Of a stretch of DNA of 64,000 bases, positions 9,093-17,681 are shown piece after piece (position 1 is the stretch's first letter; each line of letters begins with the position of its first letter). Made by a program: the position numbers and the translations under genes. The notes under the pieces were generated by a model. That model made no database searches, had not been told where the DNA came from, and saw nothing but the letters and a program-made list of their open reading frames with translations. The stretch spans positions 1,674,001-1,738,000 of the forward strand of contig NZ_CP123990.1 of the NCBI RefSeq assembly GCF_029919115.1. Reading direction: 5' to 3'. The stretch is from Variovorax paradoxus. GTDB lineage: Bacteria > Pseudomonadota > Gammaproteobacteria > Burkholderiales > Burkholderiaceae_C.

Positions 9093-9095
9093 CCC

Positions 9096-10340
9096 ATGAG
9101 CGAACTCGACCCCGCCGCCGCGCAGCCCGGCCACCCTCCGTGGACCTGCCCGTTCTGCCCCCTGTTGTGCGATACCTTCGGCGTCGACCTCGGCCCGCCC
9201 GGCACGTCGCTGAAGCTCGTCGGCAGCGATTGCCCACGGGCGAACGCCGCGCTGGCTGCGTTCGACGGCGCGCCCGTCGCTTTGCAGCCACAGGTCGATG
9301 GGCGCGACTGCGACCTCGATGCCGCCATTGCCGCGGCGGCCTCGCTGCTCGCGGCCAGCCATCAGCCTCTGTTCGGCGGCCTTGGAACCGACGTGGCAGG
9401 CGCCCGCGCGCTGTATGCATTGGCCTGCGAAACCGGCGCCATCTGCGACCCGGCGCAGGGGCAGGCCATGATGCATGGGCTGCGCGCACTGCAAGACCGT
9501 GGCGGGTTTACCACCACGCTGGCTGAAATAAAAACGCGGGCCGAGCTGATCGTCTGCATGACGGGCGACCCCACGGCGCGGTATCCCGAATTCTTTCGCC
9601 GATGCGGCGTAGGCGAGCGTGATGACGTTCAAACCGAAATGCTGCCCATGTCGGGCGACATGTTCGATACCGTGGGCCTGCTCGCGGCTTTGGTGGCGGG
9701 CCGCGTTCCGGCAGGCGACGAGCGCGTGCCGGCCGAGTTGATGGCCTTGGCGGCGCGGTTGCAGGCGGCGCGCTATTCGGTGCTGGTGTACGAGCCTGGC
9801 CGCCTGCCGGGGCAGGGCGCATTGATCGTCGAGGCCATCCAGCGCATCGTCGCCACGCTCAACCGGAGCACGCGCGCGGCGTCGCTCTCGTTGGGCGGCG
9901 GTGACGGCGCTGCCACCGTCAACCAGGTGTTCGCCTGGCTTTCCGGCTTGCCGCTGCGCTCGCGCGCCGGGCCGTTGGGCCTGGAACATGAGCCGCTGTG
10001 CTTCGATGCCGGTCGCCTGTTGGCCGACGACGCCGTCGACATGCTGCTGTGGGTCTCGAGCTACGGCCCCGAGCCCGCTCCGCCCCAGGCCGGCATGCCG
10101 CGCATCATGCTCGGGCATCCGGGCATGCGGCCGCAGGGTGGGGAGGCGAGTGCGCGAAGGCAGGTGTTCATCCCCGTATCGACACCCGGCATCGGTTGCA
10201 GCGGCCATCTGTTTCGCACCGACGGCTCGGTGCTGCTGCCGTTGCGTCCGTTGTACGAAGACGGATTGCCCGGTGTGGACGATGTCGTCAAACGCCTGAC
10301 GCAGGCGGTAAAGGCGCTGAAGCGGGAGCGGGCGCAATGA
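9096..10340 (+). CDS. fhcB: Formyltransferase/hydrolase complex subunit B
   Basis: This 414-residue homologue of formylmethanofuran dehydrogenase subunit B has the N-terminal WTCPFCPLLCD cysteine motif and a later CMTGDPTARYPEF segment. In methylotrophs the FhcABCD complex moves the formyl group from formyl-H4MPT to methylofuran and hydrolyses it to formate; the bacterial B subunit is thought to have lost the metal-pterin oxidoreductase activity of its archaeal relative. The ATG at 9096 is the first that keeps the conserved N-terminus. Its stop overlaps fhcA as ATGA, starting the order B-A-D-C. Confidence 0.92.
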   Translation: MSELDPAAAQPGHPPWTCPFCPLLCDTFGVDLGPPGTSLKLVGSDCPRANAALAAFDGAPVALQPQVDGRDCDLDAAIAAAASLLAASHQPLFGGLGTDVAGARALYALACETGAICDPAQGQAMMHGLRALQDRGGFTTTLAEIKTRAELIVCMTGDPTARYPEFFRRCGVGERDDVQTEMLPMSGDMFDTVGLLAALVAGRVPAGDERVPAELMALAARLQAARYSVLVYEPGRLPGQGALIVEAIQRIVATLNRSTRAASLSLGGGDGAATVNQVFAWLSGLPLRSRAGPLGLEHEPLCFDAGRLLADDAVDMLLWVSSYGPEPAPPQAGMPRIMLGHPGMRPQGGEASARRQVFIPVSTPGIGCSGHLFRTDGSVLLPLRPLYEDGLPGVDDVVKRLTQAVKALKRERAQ

Positions 10341-12019
10341 CGACGCTGTGCCTGCGCGGCGGCCGCATCATCGACCCCACCAACGGCCGCGACGAAGTTC
10401 GCGACCTGTACGTGCGCGACGGCCGCATGGTGGAGCTTGCGCCGCACGAGGCCGCCACCGAAGAGATCGACATCGGCGGCTGCATCGTCATGGCCGGCGG
10501 CATCGACATGCACACCCACATCGGCGGCGGCAAGGTCAACCTTGCGCGCATGCTGCTGCCCGAAGACCATCGCGCCAACGCCAACCCCCTGGCGCTGCCG
10601 GACAACCTGCTGGAGCTTGCATCGTGCGGCGGCTGCGCGCCCGGCACGCTGGCCACCGGCTACCGCTATGTGGAGATGGGCTACACGGCGGCCTTCGAGC
10701 CGGCCATGATGGCTTGCAACGCACGCCACACACACATGGAAATGGGCGACACGCCCATCCTCGACCATGGCGCATACGTCATGCTCGGCAACGACGAGCT
10801 CTTCTTGCGCATGCTGGCCGAGGGATGGGACTTCGAGCGCATTCGCGACTACGCCGGTTGGACCATCAACGCCAGCAAGGCCATGGGCGTGAAGGTGGTG
10901 AACCCGGGCGGCATCTCGGCCTTCAAGTTCAACCAGCGCAAGCTCGATGTCGACGAGAACCATGTGCACTGGCAGGTCACGCCCAGGCAGGTGGTGCACA
11001 CGCTGGCTCGCGCGCTGCGCGAGCTTGGCGTCCCGCATCCGCTGCACATCCACGGCAGCAACCTGGGGGTGGCGGGCAACATCCAGTCCACGCTCGACAC
11101 CATCGCCGCGCTCGACGGCTTGCCCGGCCACCTGACGCACATCCAGTTCCACGCCTACGGCACCGAGGGGCCGAAGAAATTTTCTTCCGCCGCGCTGCAG
11201 CTTTCGGAGGTGGTGAACGCCAACAAGAACGTGAGCATCGACGTCGGCCAGATCATGTTCGGGCAGACCGTCACGGCCTCGGGCGACACCATGCGCCAGC
11301 ATGCCCAATCGGGCCTGGCCGATCCGCGCAAGTGGATCGGCGCCGACATCGAATGCGAAGCCGGCTGCGGCGTGGTGCCGTTCCGCTACCGCGAGCAGAG
11401 CTATGTGAACGCGCTGCAGTGGGTCATCGGGCTCGAAATTTTCTTGCTGGTCGACGATCCATGGCGCGTGGTGCTCACCACCGACCACCCCAACGGTGGC
11501 CCGTTCACCAGCTACCCGCACCTGATCCGCCTGCTGATGGACCGCAGCTTTCGCGAGGAGCAGCTGGCCAAGCTGCACCCCGAGGTGGCGGCACAGGCCG
11601 CGCTGCGTTCGATCACGCGCGAGCTTTCGCTCTACGAGATTGCCATCATGACCCGCGCAGGGCCCGCCCGCCTGCTCGGCCTTCGGGACCGCGGACACCT
11701 GGGTGCGGGCGCCGCGGCCGACATCGCGGTGTACCGCGAGAATGAAAACCGCGAGGCCATGTTCGCCACGCCCGAATACGTGTTCAAGGACGGCGTGCTT
11801 GTTTCGCGCGCCGGGCGTGTCACCGCGGTGCCCACTGGCGGCACGCACTTTGTGGCGCCGGAGTACGACCGCGGCATCGAGCAGCGGCTGCGCCGGCATC
11901 TGGCGGCGCACGGCTCGGTCAACTTCGACCACATTGCCATTGGCCACGACGAGCTTTGCCGCTGCTGCAACGGCGGGCGCCTGCTGCCGGCCGAGTGTTT
12001 CCAGGAGGCGTCGTCATGA
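10337..12019 (+). CDS. fhcA: Formyltransferase/hydrolase complex subunit A (formyl hydrolase)
   Basis: This 560-residue amidohydrolase-superfamily protein has the metal motif MHTHIGGGK near residue 60, later histidines in LHIHGSN and HIQFHAYG, and the catalytic aspartate in LTTDHPNGGPF. It hydrolyses formyl-methylofuran to formate, the energy-yielding end of the H4MPT route. A C-terminal cysteine-rich ELCRCCNGG stretch is unusual to the eye and may be a metal or structural site. The start overlaps the fhcB stop (ATGA). fhcD begins 16 bp after its stop. Confidence 0.94.
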   Translation: MTTLCLRGGRIIDPTNGRDEVRDLYVRDGRMVELAPHEAATEEIDIGGCIVMAGGIDMHTHIGGGKVNLARMLLPEDHRANANPLALPDNLLELASCGGCAPGTLATGYRYVEMGYTAAFEPAMMACNARHTHMEMGDTPILDHGAYVMLGNDELFLRMLAEGWDFERIRDYAGWTINASKAMGVKVVNPGGISAFKFNQRKLDVDENHVHWQVTPRQVVHTLARALRELGVPHPLHIHGSNLGVAGNIQSTLDTIAALDGLPGHLTHIQFHAYGTEGPKKFSSAALQLSEVVNANKNVSIDVGQIMFGQTVTASGDTMRQHAQSGLADPRKWIGADIECEAGCGVVPFRYREQSYVNALQWVIGLEIFLLVDDPWRVVLTTDHPNGGPFTSYPHLIRLLMDRSFREEQLAKLHPEVAAQAALRSITRELSLYEIAIMTRAGPARLLGLRDRGHLGAGAAADIAVYRENENREAMFATPEYVFKDGVLVSRAGRVTAVPTGGTHFVAPEYDRGIEQRLRRHLAAHGSVNFDHIAIGHDELCRCCNGGRLLPAECFQEASS

Positions 12020-12035
12020 CAAAGGCGTGCGCCGC

Positions 12036-12995
12036 ATGACCGACTCATCATCTGTCCAGCGCAACGGCGTCGTCATCGACGCGACCTTTGCCGAAGCCTT
12101 TCCGATGAAGGCCACCCGCATCGTCATCACGGCGCACACGCCCGAGTGGGCGCGCCATGCGGCGGTATCGGCCACAGGCTTTGCAACCTCGGTGATCGCT
12201 TGCGGCTGCGAGGCGGGCATCGAGCGCGAGCTGGGCCCGCACGAAACACCCGACGGGCGGCCGGGCGTGAACGTGCTGATCTTCTCGATGTCGGGCAAGG
12301 AGCTGGGCAAGCAGCTGGAGCGCCGTGTCGGCCAGTGCGTGCTGACCTGCCCGACCACGGCGGTGTTTGCCGGCCTGCCGCGCACGGCCGGCGGAGACGT
12401 GGCGGCGCTGGGCAAGAACCTGCGCTTCTTCGGCGACGGCTGGCAGATTTCGAAGGTGATCGACGGTGTGCGCTATTGGCGCGTGCCGGTGATGGACGGC
12501 GAATTCGTTGCCCAGGAAGACACGCCCGTGGTCAAGGCCGTGGGTGGCGGCAACCTGCTGCTGCTCGCGCGCGACACCGACGGCGCACTGGCGGCTGCCG
12601 AGGCGGCAGTGGCTGCGATGAAGCGGCTGCCGAACGTGGTCATGCCTTTTCCGGGCGGCGTGGTGCGCTCGGGCTCGAAGGTGGGGAGCCGCTACGCGAA
12701 CCTGAACGCGTCGACCAACGATGCGTTTTGCCCCAGCCTCGTCGGACTGGTGCCTCACAGCGAACTGGCAAGCAAGGGTGGCGCGCATGCAGGGATCGGC
12801 TGCGTGATGGAGATCGTGATCGACGGCCTGACCGAAGGCGATGTGGCAGCAGCCATGCGCGTGGGCATGCAAGCCGCCATCGGCATTGGCCCGGCCGGTG
12901 GCCTGCTGCGCATTTCGGCGGGCAACTACGGCGGCAAGCTGGGCCCGTTTCACTTTCATCTGCACAAGCTGCTCGGCGTGGGAGATGGGCCATGA
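12036..12995 (+). CDS. fhcD: Formylmethanofuran:H4MPT formyltransferase subunit D
   Basis: This 319-residue member of the Ftr family has GFATSVIACGCEAGIE near the N-terminus and the paired second half (VMPFPGGVVRSGSKVGSRY, GGAHAGIGCVMEIVIDG) expected of this two-lobed enzyme. It transfers the formyl group between H4MPT and methylofuran within the FhcABCD complex. Length matches the family. The stop overlaps fhcC as ATGA, so the subunits are made in a coupled series. Confidence 0.94.
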   Translation: MTDSSSVQRNGVVIDATFAEAFPMKATRIVITAHTPEWARHAAVSATGFATSVIACGCEAGIERELGPHETPDGRPGVNVLIFSMSGKELGKQLERRVGQCVLTCPTTAVFAGLPRTAGGDVAALGKNLRFFGDGWQISKVIDGVRYWRVPVMDGEFVAQEDTPVVKAVGGGNLLLLARDTDGALAAAEAAVAAMKRLPNVVMPFPGGVVRSGSKVGSRYANLNASTNDAFCPSLVGLVPHSELASKGGAHAGIGCVMEIVIDGLTEGDVAAAMRVGMQAAIGIGPAGGLLRISAGNYGGKLGPFHFHLHKLLGVGDGP

Positions 12996-13822
12996 GTGGA
13001 TGGAACCTCAGGCTGCGGCAAGTGCCCGCAATGCGCGTGGACTTGCGCGGCATCACGCCGTCGGCGCTGGCGGAGCTCTCGGCCGCCCAGGTCGAGCAGC
13101 TGCCCGTGGGCCATGGCAACGAGTTGATCGCGCTGGCCGAACTGTTCGACATTGCGCCGGGCAACGAAGAGGGCGTGCTTCGCCTCGAAGGCAACCTCGA
13201 GCGCTTCGATCGCATCGGCTGGCAGATGGACGCCGGCCGCATCCGCATCGAAGGCCATGCCGGCCACTATGCGGGCGGCTGCATGCGCGGCGGCGAACTG
13301 CGCATCGAAGGCCGCGCCGGCCTGCTGGCCGCCTGCGAAATGGCCGGCGGCACCATCGACGTGAAGGGCGACGTGGGCGACTTTGCCGCAAGCACCTTGC
13401 CCGGCAGCATGGACGGCATGCGTGGCGGCACCTTCGTCGTTCATGGCAACGCGGGCGAGCGCTTCGGCGACCGCATGCGCCGCGGCACTGCGCTGGTTCA
13501 TGGCGGGGCGGGCGCCTTCCTGGGGTCGCGCATGGTGGCCGGCACGATTGCCGTGGGCGGCAATGTCGGCGCGCATGCGGGCTATGGCATGCGCCGCGGC
13601 AGCATCGTTTTTGCGGAGGCGCGGGCGGCCTTGCCCGAAGGCACCCGGCCGGCGCCGACCTTCGTGCCGAACCGTGCCGCGACGCCGGTGTTCTGGGCAC
13701 TGCTGGCCCGCGATCTTGCGCGGCACGGCGGGCTCTTCAGCGACTTGCCGATGCGCCGCATCGAGCGCCACCTGGGCGACCTTTCCGCCGACGGGAAGGG
13801 TGAACTCGTCGTGTGCCTGTGA
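12992..13822 (+). CDS. fhcC: Formyltransferase/hydrolase complex subunit C
   Basis: This 276-residue protein is built of repeated glycine-rich units (GGxxxxxGxAG, for example MRGGELRIEGRAG, MAGGTIDVKGDVG and MRGGTFVVHGNAG), the right-handed beta-helix shared with subunit C of formylmethanofuran dehydrogenase and the glutamate synthase C-terminal domain. It is a structural subunit of the Fhc complex. It starts on the fhcD stop codon and closes fhcBADC. A Fae-family gene follows after 51 bp. Confidence 0.92.
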   Translation: MSGWNLRLRQVPAMRVDLRGITPSALAELSAAQVEQLPVGHGNELIALAELFDIAPGNEEGVLRLEGNLERFDRIGWQMDAGRIRIEGHAGHYAGGCMRGGELRIEGRAGLLAACEMAGGTIDVKGDVGDFAASTLPGSMDGMRGGTFVVHGNAGERFGDRMRRGTALVHGGAGAFLGSRMVAGTIAVGGNVGAHAGYGMRRGSIVFAEARAALPEGTRPAPTFVPNRAATPVFWALLARDLARHGGLFSDLPMRRIERHLGDLSADGKGELVVCL

Positions 13823-13873
13823 CCCGCTTGCTCAAGTTTCTTCGAAAACCCTTCTCCTGAATCCTCCATTCAT

Positions 13874-14407
13874 ATGACGCATCCTTATATTTTTCACGCC
13901 GGCGAAGCCACCGTTCTTGCGAGGGAGGGGCAGTTCACCGATGCCATGCCCGAGATCCTGATCGGCGCCACCGACGGACCGGTGGGCCATGCCTTTGCGG
14001 GCATGATGGCCCAGAGCAAGGGCCACACCGCGATGTTCGCGATTCGGGCCTGCAACCAGCTCGTGCGGCCCGCGACCATCATGGTCCCCAAGGTCACGCT
14101 GAAGGATTCGGCCAACATCGACCTGTTTGGCGGGGTGGTGCAAAGCGCAACGGCCGACGCGGTGGTCGACTGCCTGATCGATGGCATCATTCCCAGGGAC
14201 AGTGCCAATACGCTGTGCATCATCAGCCTGGTGTGGATCGATCCGCGCTGCGCCAAGGATGAGAACCTCGACAAGAAAGACATGTACCGCACCAACTACG
14301 AAGCCACCAAGCTCGCCATTCGGCGCGCGCTGAGCAACGAGCCGTCGGTGGACGAGCTGATTGCCAACCGCCACCGCATCAAGCACGACATGGACGACTG
14401 GAGCTGA
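13874..14407 (+). CDS. Fae-family protein (formaldehyde-activating enzyme paralogue) lacking the catalytic His
   Basis: The 177 residues are clearly Fae: N-terminal HAGEATV, a central PKVTLKD, FGGVVQ, DGIIP and C-terminal NYEATKLAIRRAL. Fae condenses formaldehyde with H4MPT. In the Methylobacterium enzyme, as I recall it, the catalytic His sits in a HIDLIIG motif. Here the aligned segment reads MPEILIG, so Met25 replaces His and Glu27 replaces the following Asp, while the substrate-binding Lys and Thr of KVT and a Gln appear kept. This suggests a Fae paralogue with altered or no catalytic rate rather than the main enzyme. The gene lies between fhcC and pabBC, so expression with the pathway is likely. 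Confidence 0.85.
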   Translation: MTHPYIFHAGEATVLAREGQFTDAMPEILIGATDGPVGHAFAGMMAQSKGHTAMFAIRACNQLVRPATIMVPKVTLKDSANIDLFGGVVQSATADAVVDCLIDGIIPRDSANTLCIISLVWIDPRCAKDENLDKKDMYRTNYEATKLAIRRALSNEPSVDELIANRHRIKHDMDDWS

Positions 14408-14409
14408 CC

Positions 14410-16326
14410 TTGCCTGCCTTCGCGCTTCTCGACGACTGCGGCTCCACCGCCGGGCGGCCCACCAGCCGGCTGCACACCGGGTTCGTCCGCGAACACCGGT
14501 GCACAGAGGCAGCCCGGCTCGATGAAGTGTGGGCGCAGGTCGATGCCGACTTGCGCGAAGGCCTGCACGCGGTGCTGCTGGCCGACTACGAATGGGGCGC
14601 CAAGCTGCTGCACGCGGGGCAGGCGCGGCTTGCTCCGGACGACGCCTCGGCATTGCGTGTGCTGATGTTCCGTGAATGCGCCAGGCTCTCGGCCGACGAG
14701 GCAGGCGCCTGGCTGGCAAGGCTCGAACAGCGCGAGGCCGGCGGGTTGCAAGCACCCGGCCAGCCGCAGCCCGCCGGCGTGATGGACCTGCACCCCAGCA
14801 TCGACGAAGCGGCGTTCACGGCGGCCATCGCGCGCATTCACGAGGCCATCGCCGCGGGCGAGACCTACCAGGTCAACTTTACCTACCGGCTGCATGGCCG
14901 GAGCTACGGCTCGCCCGTGGCCTTGTACCGGCGCCTGCGCGAGCGGCAGCCTGTGGCCTATGGCGCGCTGATCGCCTTGCCTGAGGGCACCGGCGAGGCC
15001 GGCGAGAGCGATGCGACCCACGTGCTCTCCTGTTCGCCCGAACTCTTTTTGCGCCATGACTCGGGCGTGCTTACCGCGCGCCCCATGAAAGGCACCGCCG
15101 CGCGTGCCGATGCGCCCGAGGGCGACAGCGAAATGGCGCGCCTGCTTTCGGTCGACACCAAGAACCGCGCCGAGAACGTGATGATCGTCGACCTGCTGCG
15201 CAACGACATCGGCCGTGTGGCCGAGGTCGGCTCGGTCAAGGTGCCCACGCTCTTTGCCGTCGAACCCTACGCCACGGTGTTCCAGATGACATCGACCGTG
15301 CAGGCAAAGCTGCGCGCGAACGTCGGCATGCCCGAGCTGCTGCGCGCGGTGTTTCCCTGTGGCTCCATCACCGGCGCGCCCAAGCACCGCACCATGGAAT
15401 GGATTGCAGAGCTCGAGAGCACGCCCCGCGGCCTTTACTGCGGGGCCATCGGCTGGATCGATGCGCCGGGGCAGGGCGCGTCGATCGGCGACTTCTGCCT
15501 CTCGGTGGCCATTCGCACGCTCACGCTGGGAGACGACGCCGAAGGCCTGCGGACGCTGCGCCTGGGCGTCGGGGCGGGCATCGTGCAAGACAGCGTCGCG
15601 GCCGACGAGTTCGAAGAGTGCTTGCTCAAGGCGCGCTTTCTCACTGCGCTCGACCCCGGCTTCGAGCTTTTCGAAACCATGCTGGTTGCACCGGGCGACG
15701 GCATCCGCTACCTCGACCGGCACCTGGGCCGGCTGGCGGGCAGCGCACGTGCGCTGGGCTTCAGGTTCAGCCGCGATGCCGCAATGGAAGCACTGCAAAG
15801 TGCACTGCCCGCGCTTTCGCCCAACCAGCCGTCGCGGCTGCGCCTGGCGCTCGCGCACGACGGGCGCGTCGGCATCACGCACTCGCCATTGCCGCCTCTG
15901 CCTCCCGGCGCGGTAAAGCTCATCGTGGCCGACCAGCGCCTGCCCAATGCCAACCCGCTGGGCGCGTTCAAGACCACCGTGCGCCAACACTACGATGCCG
16001 GCGTGCGCGCCGCCGAACGCGCCGGCGCCTTCGACAGCCTGTTCTTCACCGAAGACGGCCGGCTTGTCGAAGGCGGGCGCAGCACGCTCTTCGCGCGCAT
16101 CGACGGGCGCTGGTGGACGCCGCCCGTTGCGGACGGTGCGCTGCCCGGCGTGATGCGTGGCGTGCTCATCGAAGACTCCATCTGGGAGGCCGCGGAACGC
16201 AGCCTGTATCTGCCAGACCTGCAGGCAGCGCAAAAGCTCGTGGTGTGCAACGCTTTGCGCGGCGTGCTGCCTGCGCAGCTGCTCACGCAAGCGCAGCTCC
16301 AGCCGCAGGAGGCTTCGGCCGCCTGA
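14410..16326 (+). CDS. pabBC: Aminodeoxychorismate synthase component I fused to aminodeoxychorismate lyase (PabB-PabC)
   Basis: This 638-residue fusion has an N-terminal chorismate-binding half with RPMKGTAARAD and IVDLLRNDIGR, and a GSITGAPK segment. The C-terminal half, from about residue 415, is a class IV PLP lyase (FETMLV, VEGGRSTLF). Together they make 4-aminobenzoate, a precursor of both folate and tetrahydromethanopterin. The start is TTG at 14410, two bases after the fae-like stop; the conserved FALLDDC begins four residues later, so a later ATG would remove conserved sequence. Its place in this operon suggests dedicated pABA supply for the C1 carrier. Confidence 0.9.
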   Translation: MPAFALLDDCGSTAGRPTSRLHTGFVREHRCTEAARLDEVWAQVDADLREGLHAVLLADYEWGAKLLHAGQARLAPDDASALRVLMFRECARLSADEAGAWLARLEQREAGGLQAPGQPQPAGVMDLHPSIDEAAFTAAIARIHEAIAAGETYQVNFTYRLHGRSYGSPVALYRRLRERQPVAYGALIALPEGTGEAGESDATHVLSCSPELFLRHDSGVLTARPMKGTAARADAPEGDSEMARLLSVDTKNRAENVMIVDLLRNDIGRVAEVGSVKVPTLFAVEPYATVFQMTSTVQAKLRANVGMPELLRAVFPCGSITGAPKHRTMEWIAELESTPRGLYCGAIGWIDAPGQGASIGDFCLSVAIRTLTLGDDAEGLRTLRLGVGAGIVQDSVAADEFEECLLKARFLTALDPGFELFETMLVAPGDGIRYLDRHLGRLAGSARALGFRFSRDAAMEALQSALPALSPNQPSRLRLALAHDGRVGITHSPLPPLPPGAVKLIVADQRLPNANPLGAFKTTVRQHYDAGVRAAERAGAFDSLFFTEDGRLVEGGRSTLFARIDGRWWTPPVADGALPGVMRGVLIEDSIWEAAERSLYLPDLQAAQKLVVCNALRGVLPAQLLTQAQLQPQEASAA

Positions 16327-16358
16327 CGCATCAGCGGTTGGCGGCCGGTTTGCATGCA

Positions 16359-17015
16359 ATGAAACTGGCGCTCTTCGACCTCGACCACACGCTCATTCCG
16401 TTCGACAGCGGCATGGCGTGGACGCAGTTCCTGGTGGCGCGCGGCGTGCTGCCGGCGGATGCCGTAACGGTCTACCTCGGCTATTGCCAGCAGTATGTCG
16501 ATGGCACGCTCGACATCCGCGAGCTGCACCGCGTGAGCGTTGCGCCGCTGGCAAGCTTCGGCATGGCGAGGCTGCGAAAGTGGGCGGCCGAATTCGAAGC
16601 CGAGATAGAACCTCGGGTTCCAGGCCAGATGCGTGCGCTGGTGCGAAAGCATCAAGACGCCGGCCACCTCTGCGCCATCGTCACCGCCACGACCCGCTTC
16701 ATCGCCGAACCCTTCGGACGCGTATTCGGCGTTGCCGACGTGCTGGCCACGCGCTCACTCGTGATCGACGACACGCTCGACGGCGGCATAGACGGCGATC
16801 CGTGCTTCGGCGTTCACAAGCTGGCGCATGTGAATGAATGGCTGGCGCTGCGCGGCACGCGGCTCGATGCGCTGGAGCAGTCGTGGTTCTATTCCGATTC
16901 GGCGAGCGATCTGCCGTTGCTGGAGGCGGTGTCGAGTCCGGTGGTTGTAGCACCGGATGAGCGCTTGCGTGCAAGGGCCGTGCTGAGCGGCTGGCCGGTT
17001 GTCGAGCGCAGCTGA
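16359..17015 (+). CDS. HAD-IB family hydrolase (phosphatase)
   Basis: This 218-residue HAD-superfamily protein has motif I LFDLDHTLIPFDSG, motif II IVTATTRF and motif III/IV around FYSDSASDLPLLEAV, as in SerB-like HAD-IB phosphatases. The substrate is unknown. It follows pabBC by 32 bp on the same strand, so a phosphatase step in H4MPT or pABA-derived metabolism is possible but unproven. The gene converges on the response regulator gene with a 9-bp gap. Confidence 0.8.
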   Translation: MKLALFDLDHTLIPFDSGMAWTQFLVARGVLPADAVTVYLGYCQQYVDGTLDIRELHRVSVAPLASFGMARLRKWAAEFEAEIEPRVPGQMRALVRKHQDAGHLCAIVTATTRFIAEPFGRVFGVADVLATRSLVIDDTLDGGIDGDPCFGVHKLAHVNEWLALRGTRLDALEQSWFYSDSASDLPLLEAVSSPVVVAPDERLRARAVLSGWPVVERS

Positions 17016-17024
17016 CGAGCCGAG

Positions 17025-17681
17025 CTACACCTGAATCAACCCCCACCGCAGCGCCACCCACGTCAGCTCCGCCTGGTTGGTCGCCCCCAGCTTCTGCTTC
17101 ACGCGGTACAGGTGCGAACCCACCGTGCTGAGCGAAAGGTTCAGCGTGCTCGCAATCTGCGCCACCGTCATGCCGCGCGCAAGCTGGATGAAGACCGAGA
17201 ACTCGCGCTCGCTGAGCAGGTCGGCGGGGTTGGCTTCGCCCTCTATCTGCGCCGTGGCCAGCGCCTGGGCGGTGTTCGCGTCGATGTAGCGCTCGCCGCG
17301 CGCCACGGCCTTGACAGCGGCAATCAGCGCTTCGGGCGCGCTGCGCTTGGCCAGGTAGCCCAGGGCACCGGCGCGCAGCACGCGGCGCGGATGAATCGTG
17401 TCCTCGTGCGCCGACAGGGCGAGCACGCGCGCCTTCGGGTCGTGGGCCAGCAGGCGGCGCAAGGCTTCGAGGCCGCCCATGCCGGGCATCGAAAGGTCCA
17501 TCACCACCAGGTCGGGCCGCACCTGCGGGTAGTCCTGGCAGGCCTGTTCACCGGTGTCGGCTTCGGCTGCCACTTCGATCTGCGCGTCGGCCAGCAGCAT
17601 GCGAAAGCCCATGCGCACCAGCGCATGGTCGTCTACCAGCATCACTCGAATCGGCTTGGCCGCCTGAACTGCCTGGGTCAT
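17025..17681 (-). CDS. LuxR/NarL-family response regulator
   Basis: This 218-residue two-domain regulator has an N-terminal receiver with the acidic pair in VMLVDDHALV, phospho-acceptor Asp in VVMDLSMPGMGG and a lysine in YLAKRSAPEAL. The C-terminal LuxR-type helix-turn-helix covers LSEREFSVFIQLARGMTVAQIA. It should bind DNA when phosphorylated by the adjacent kinase, whose stop overlaps its start (ATGA). Candidate targets are the pqqA/peptidase spacer and other methanol genes, by analogy with LuxR-type regulators of methanol or formaldehyde oxidation in other methylotrophs. That link is inference. Confidence 0.9.
   Translation of the reverse strand: MTQAVQAAKPIRVMLVDDHALVRMGFRMLLADAQIEVAAEADTGEQACQDYPQVRPDLVVMDLSMPGMGGLEALRRLLAHDPKARVLALSAHEDTIHPRRVLRAGALGYLAKRSAPEALIAAVKAVARGERYIDANTAQALATAQIEGEANPADLLSEREFSVFIQLARGMTVAQIASTLNLSLSTVGSHLYRVKQKLGATNQAELTWVALRWGLIQV

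Noticed and set aside
10061..11947. Long antisense open frame (628 codons) opposite fhcA
   Set aside because: It mirrors fhcA codon structure in GC-rich DNA and has no recognisable domain; fhcA is strongly supported.
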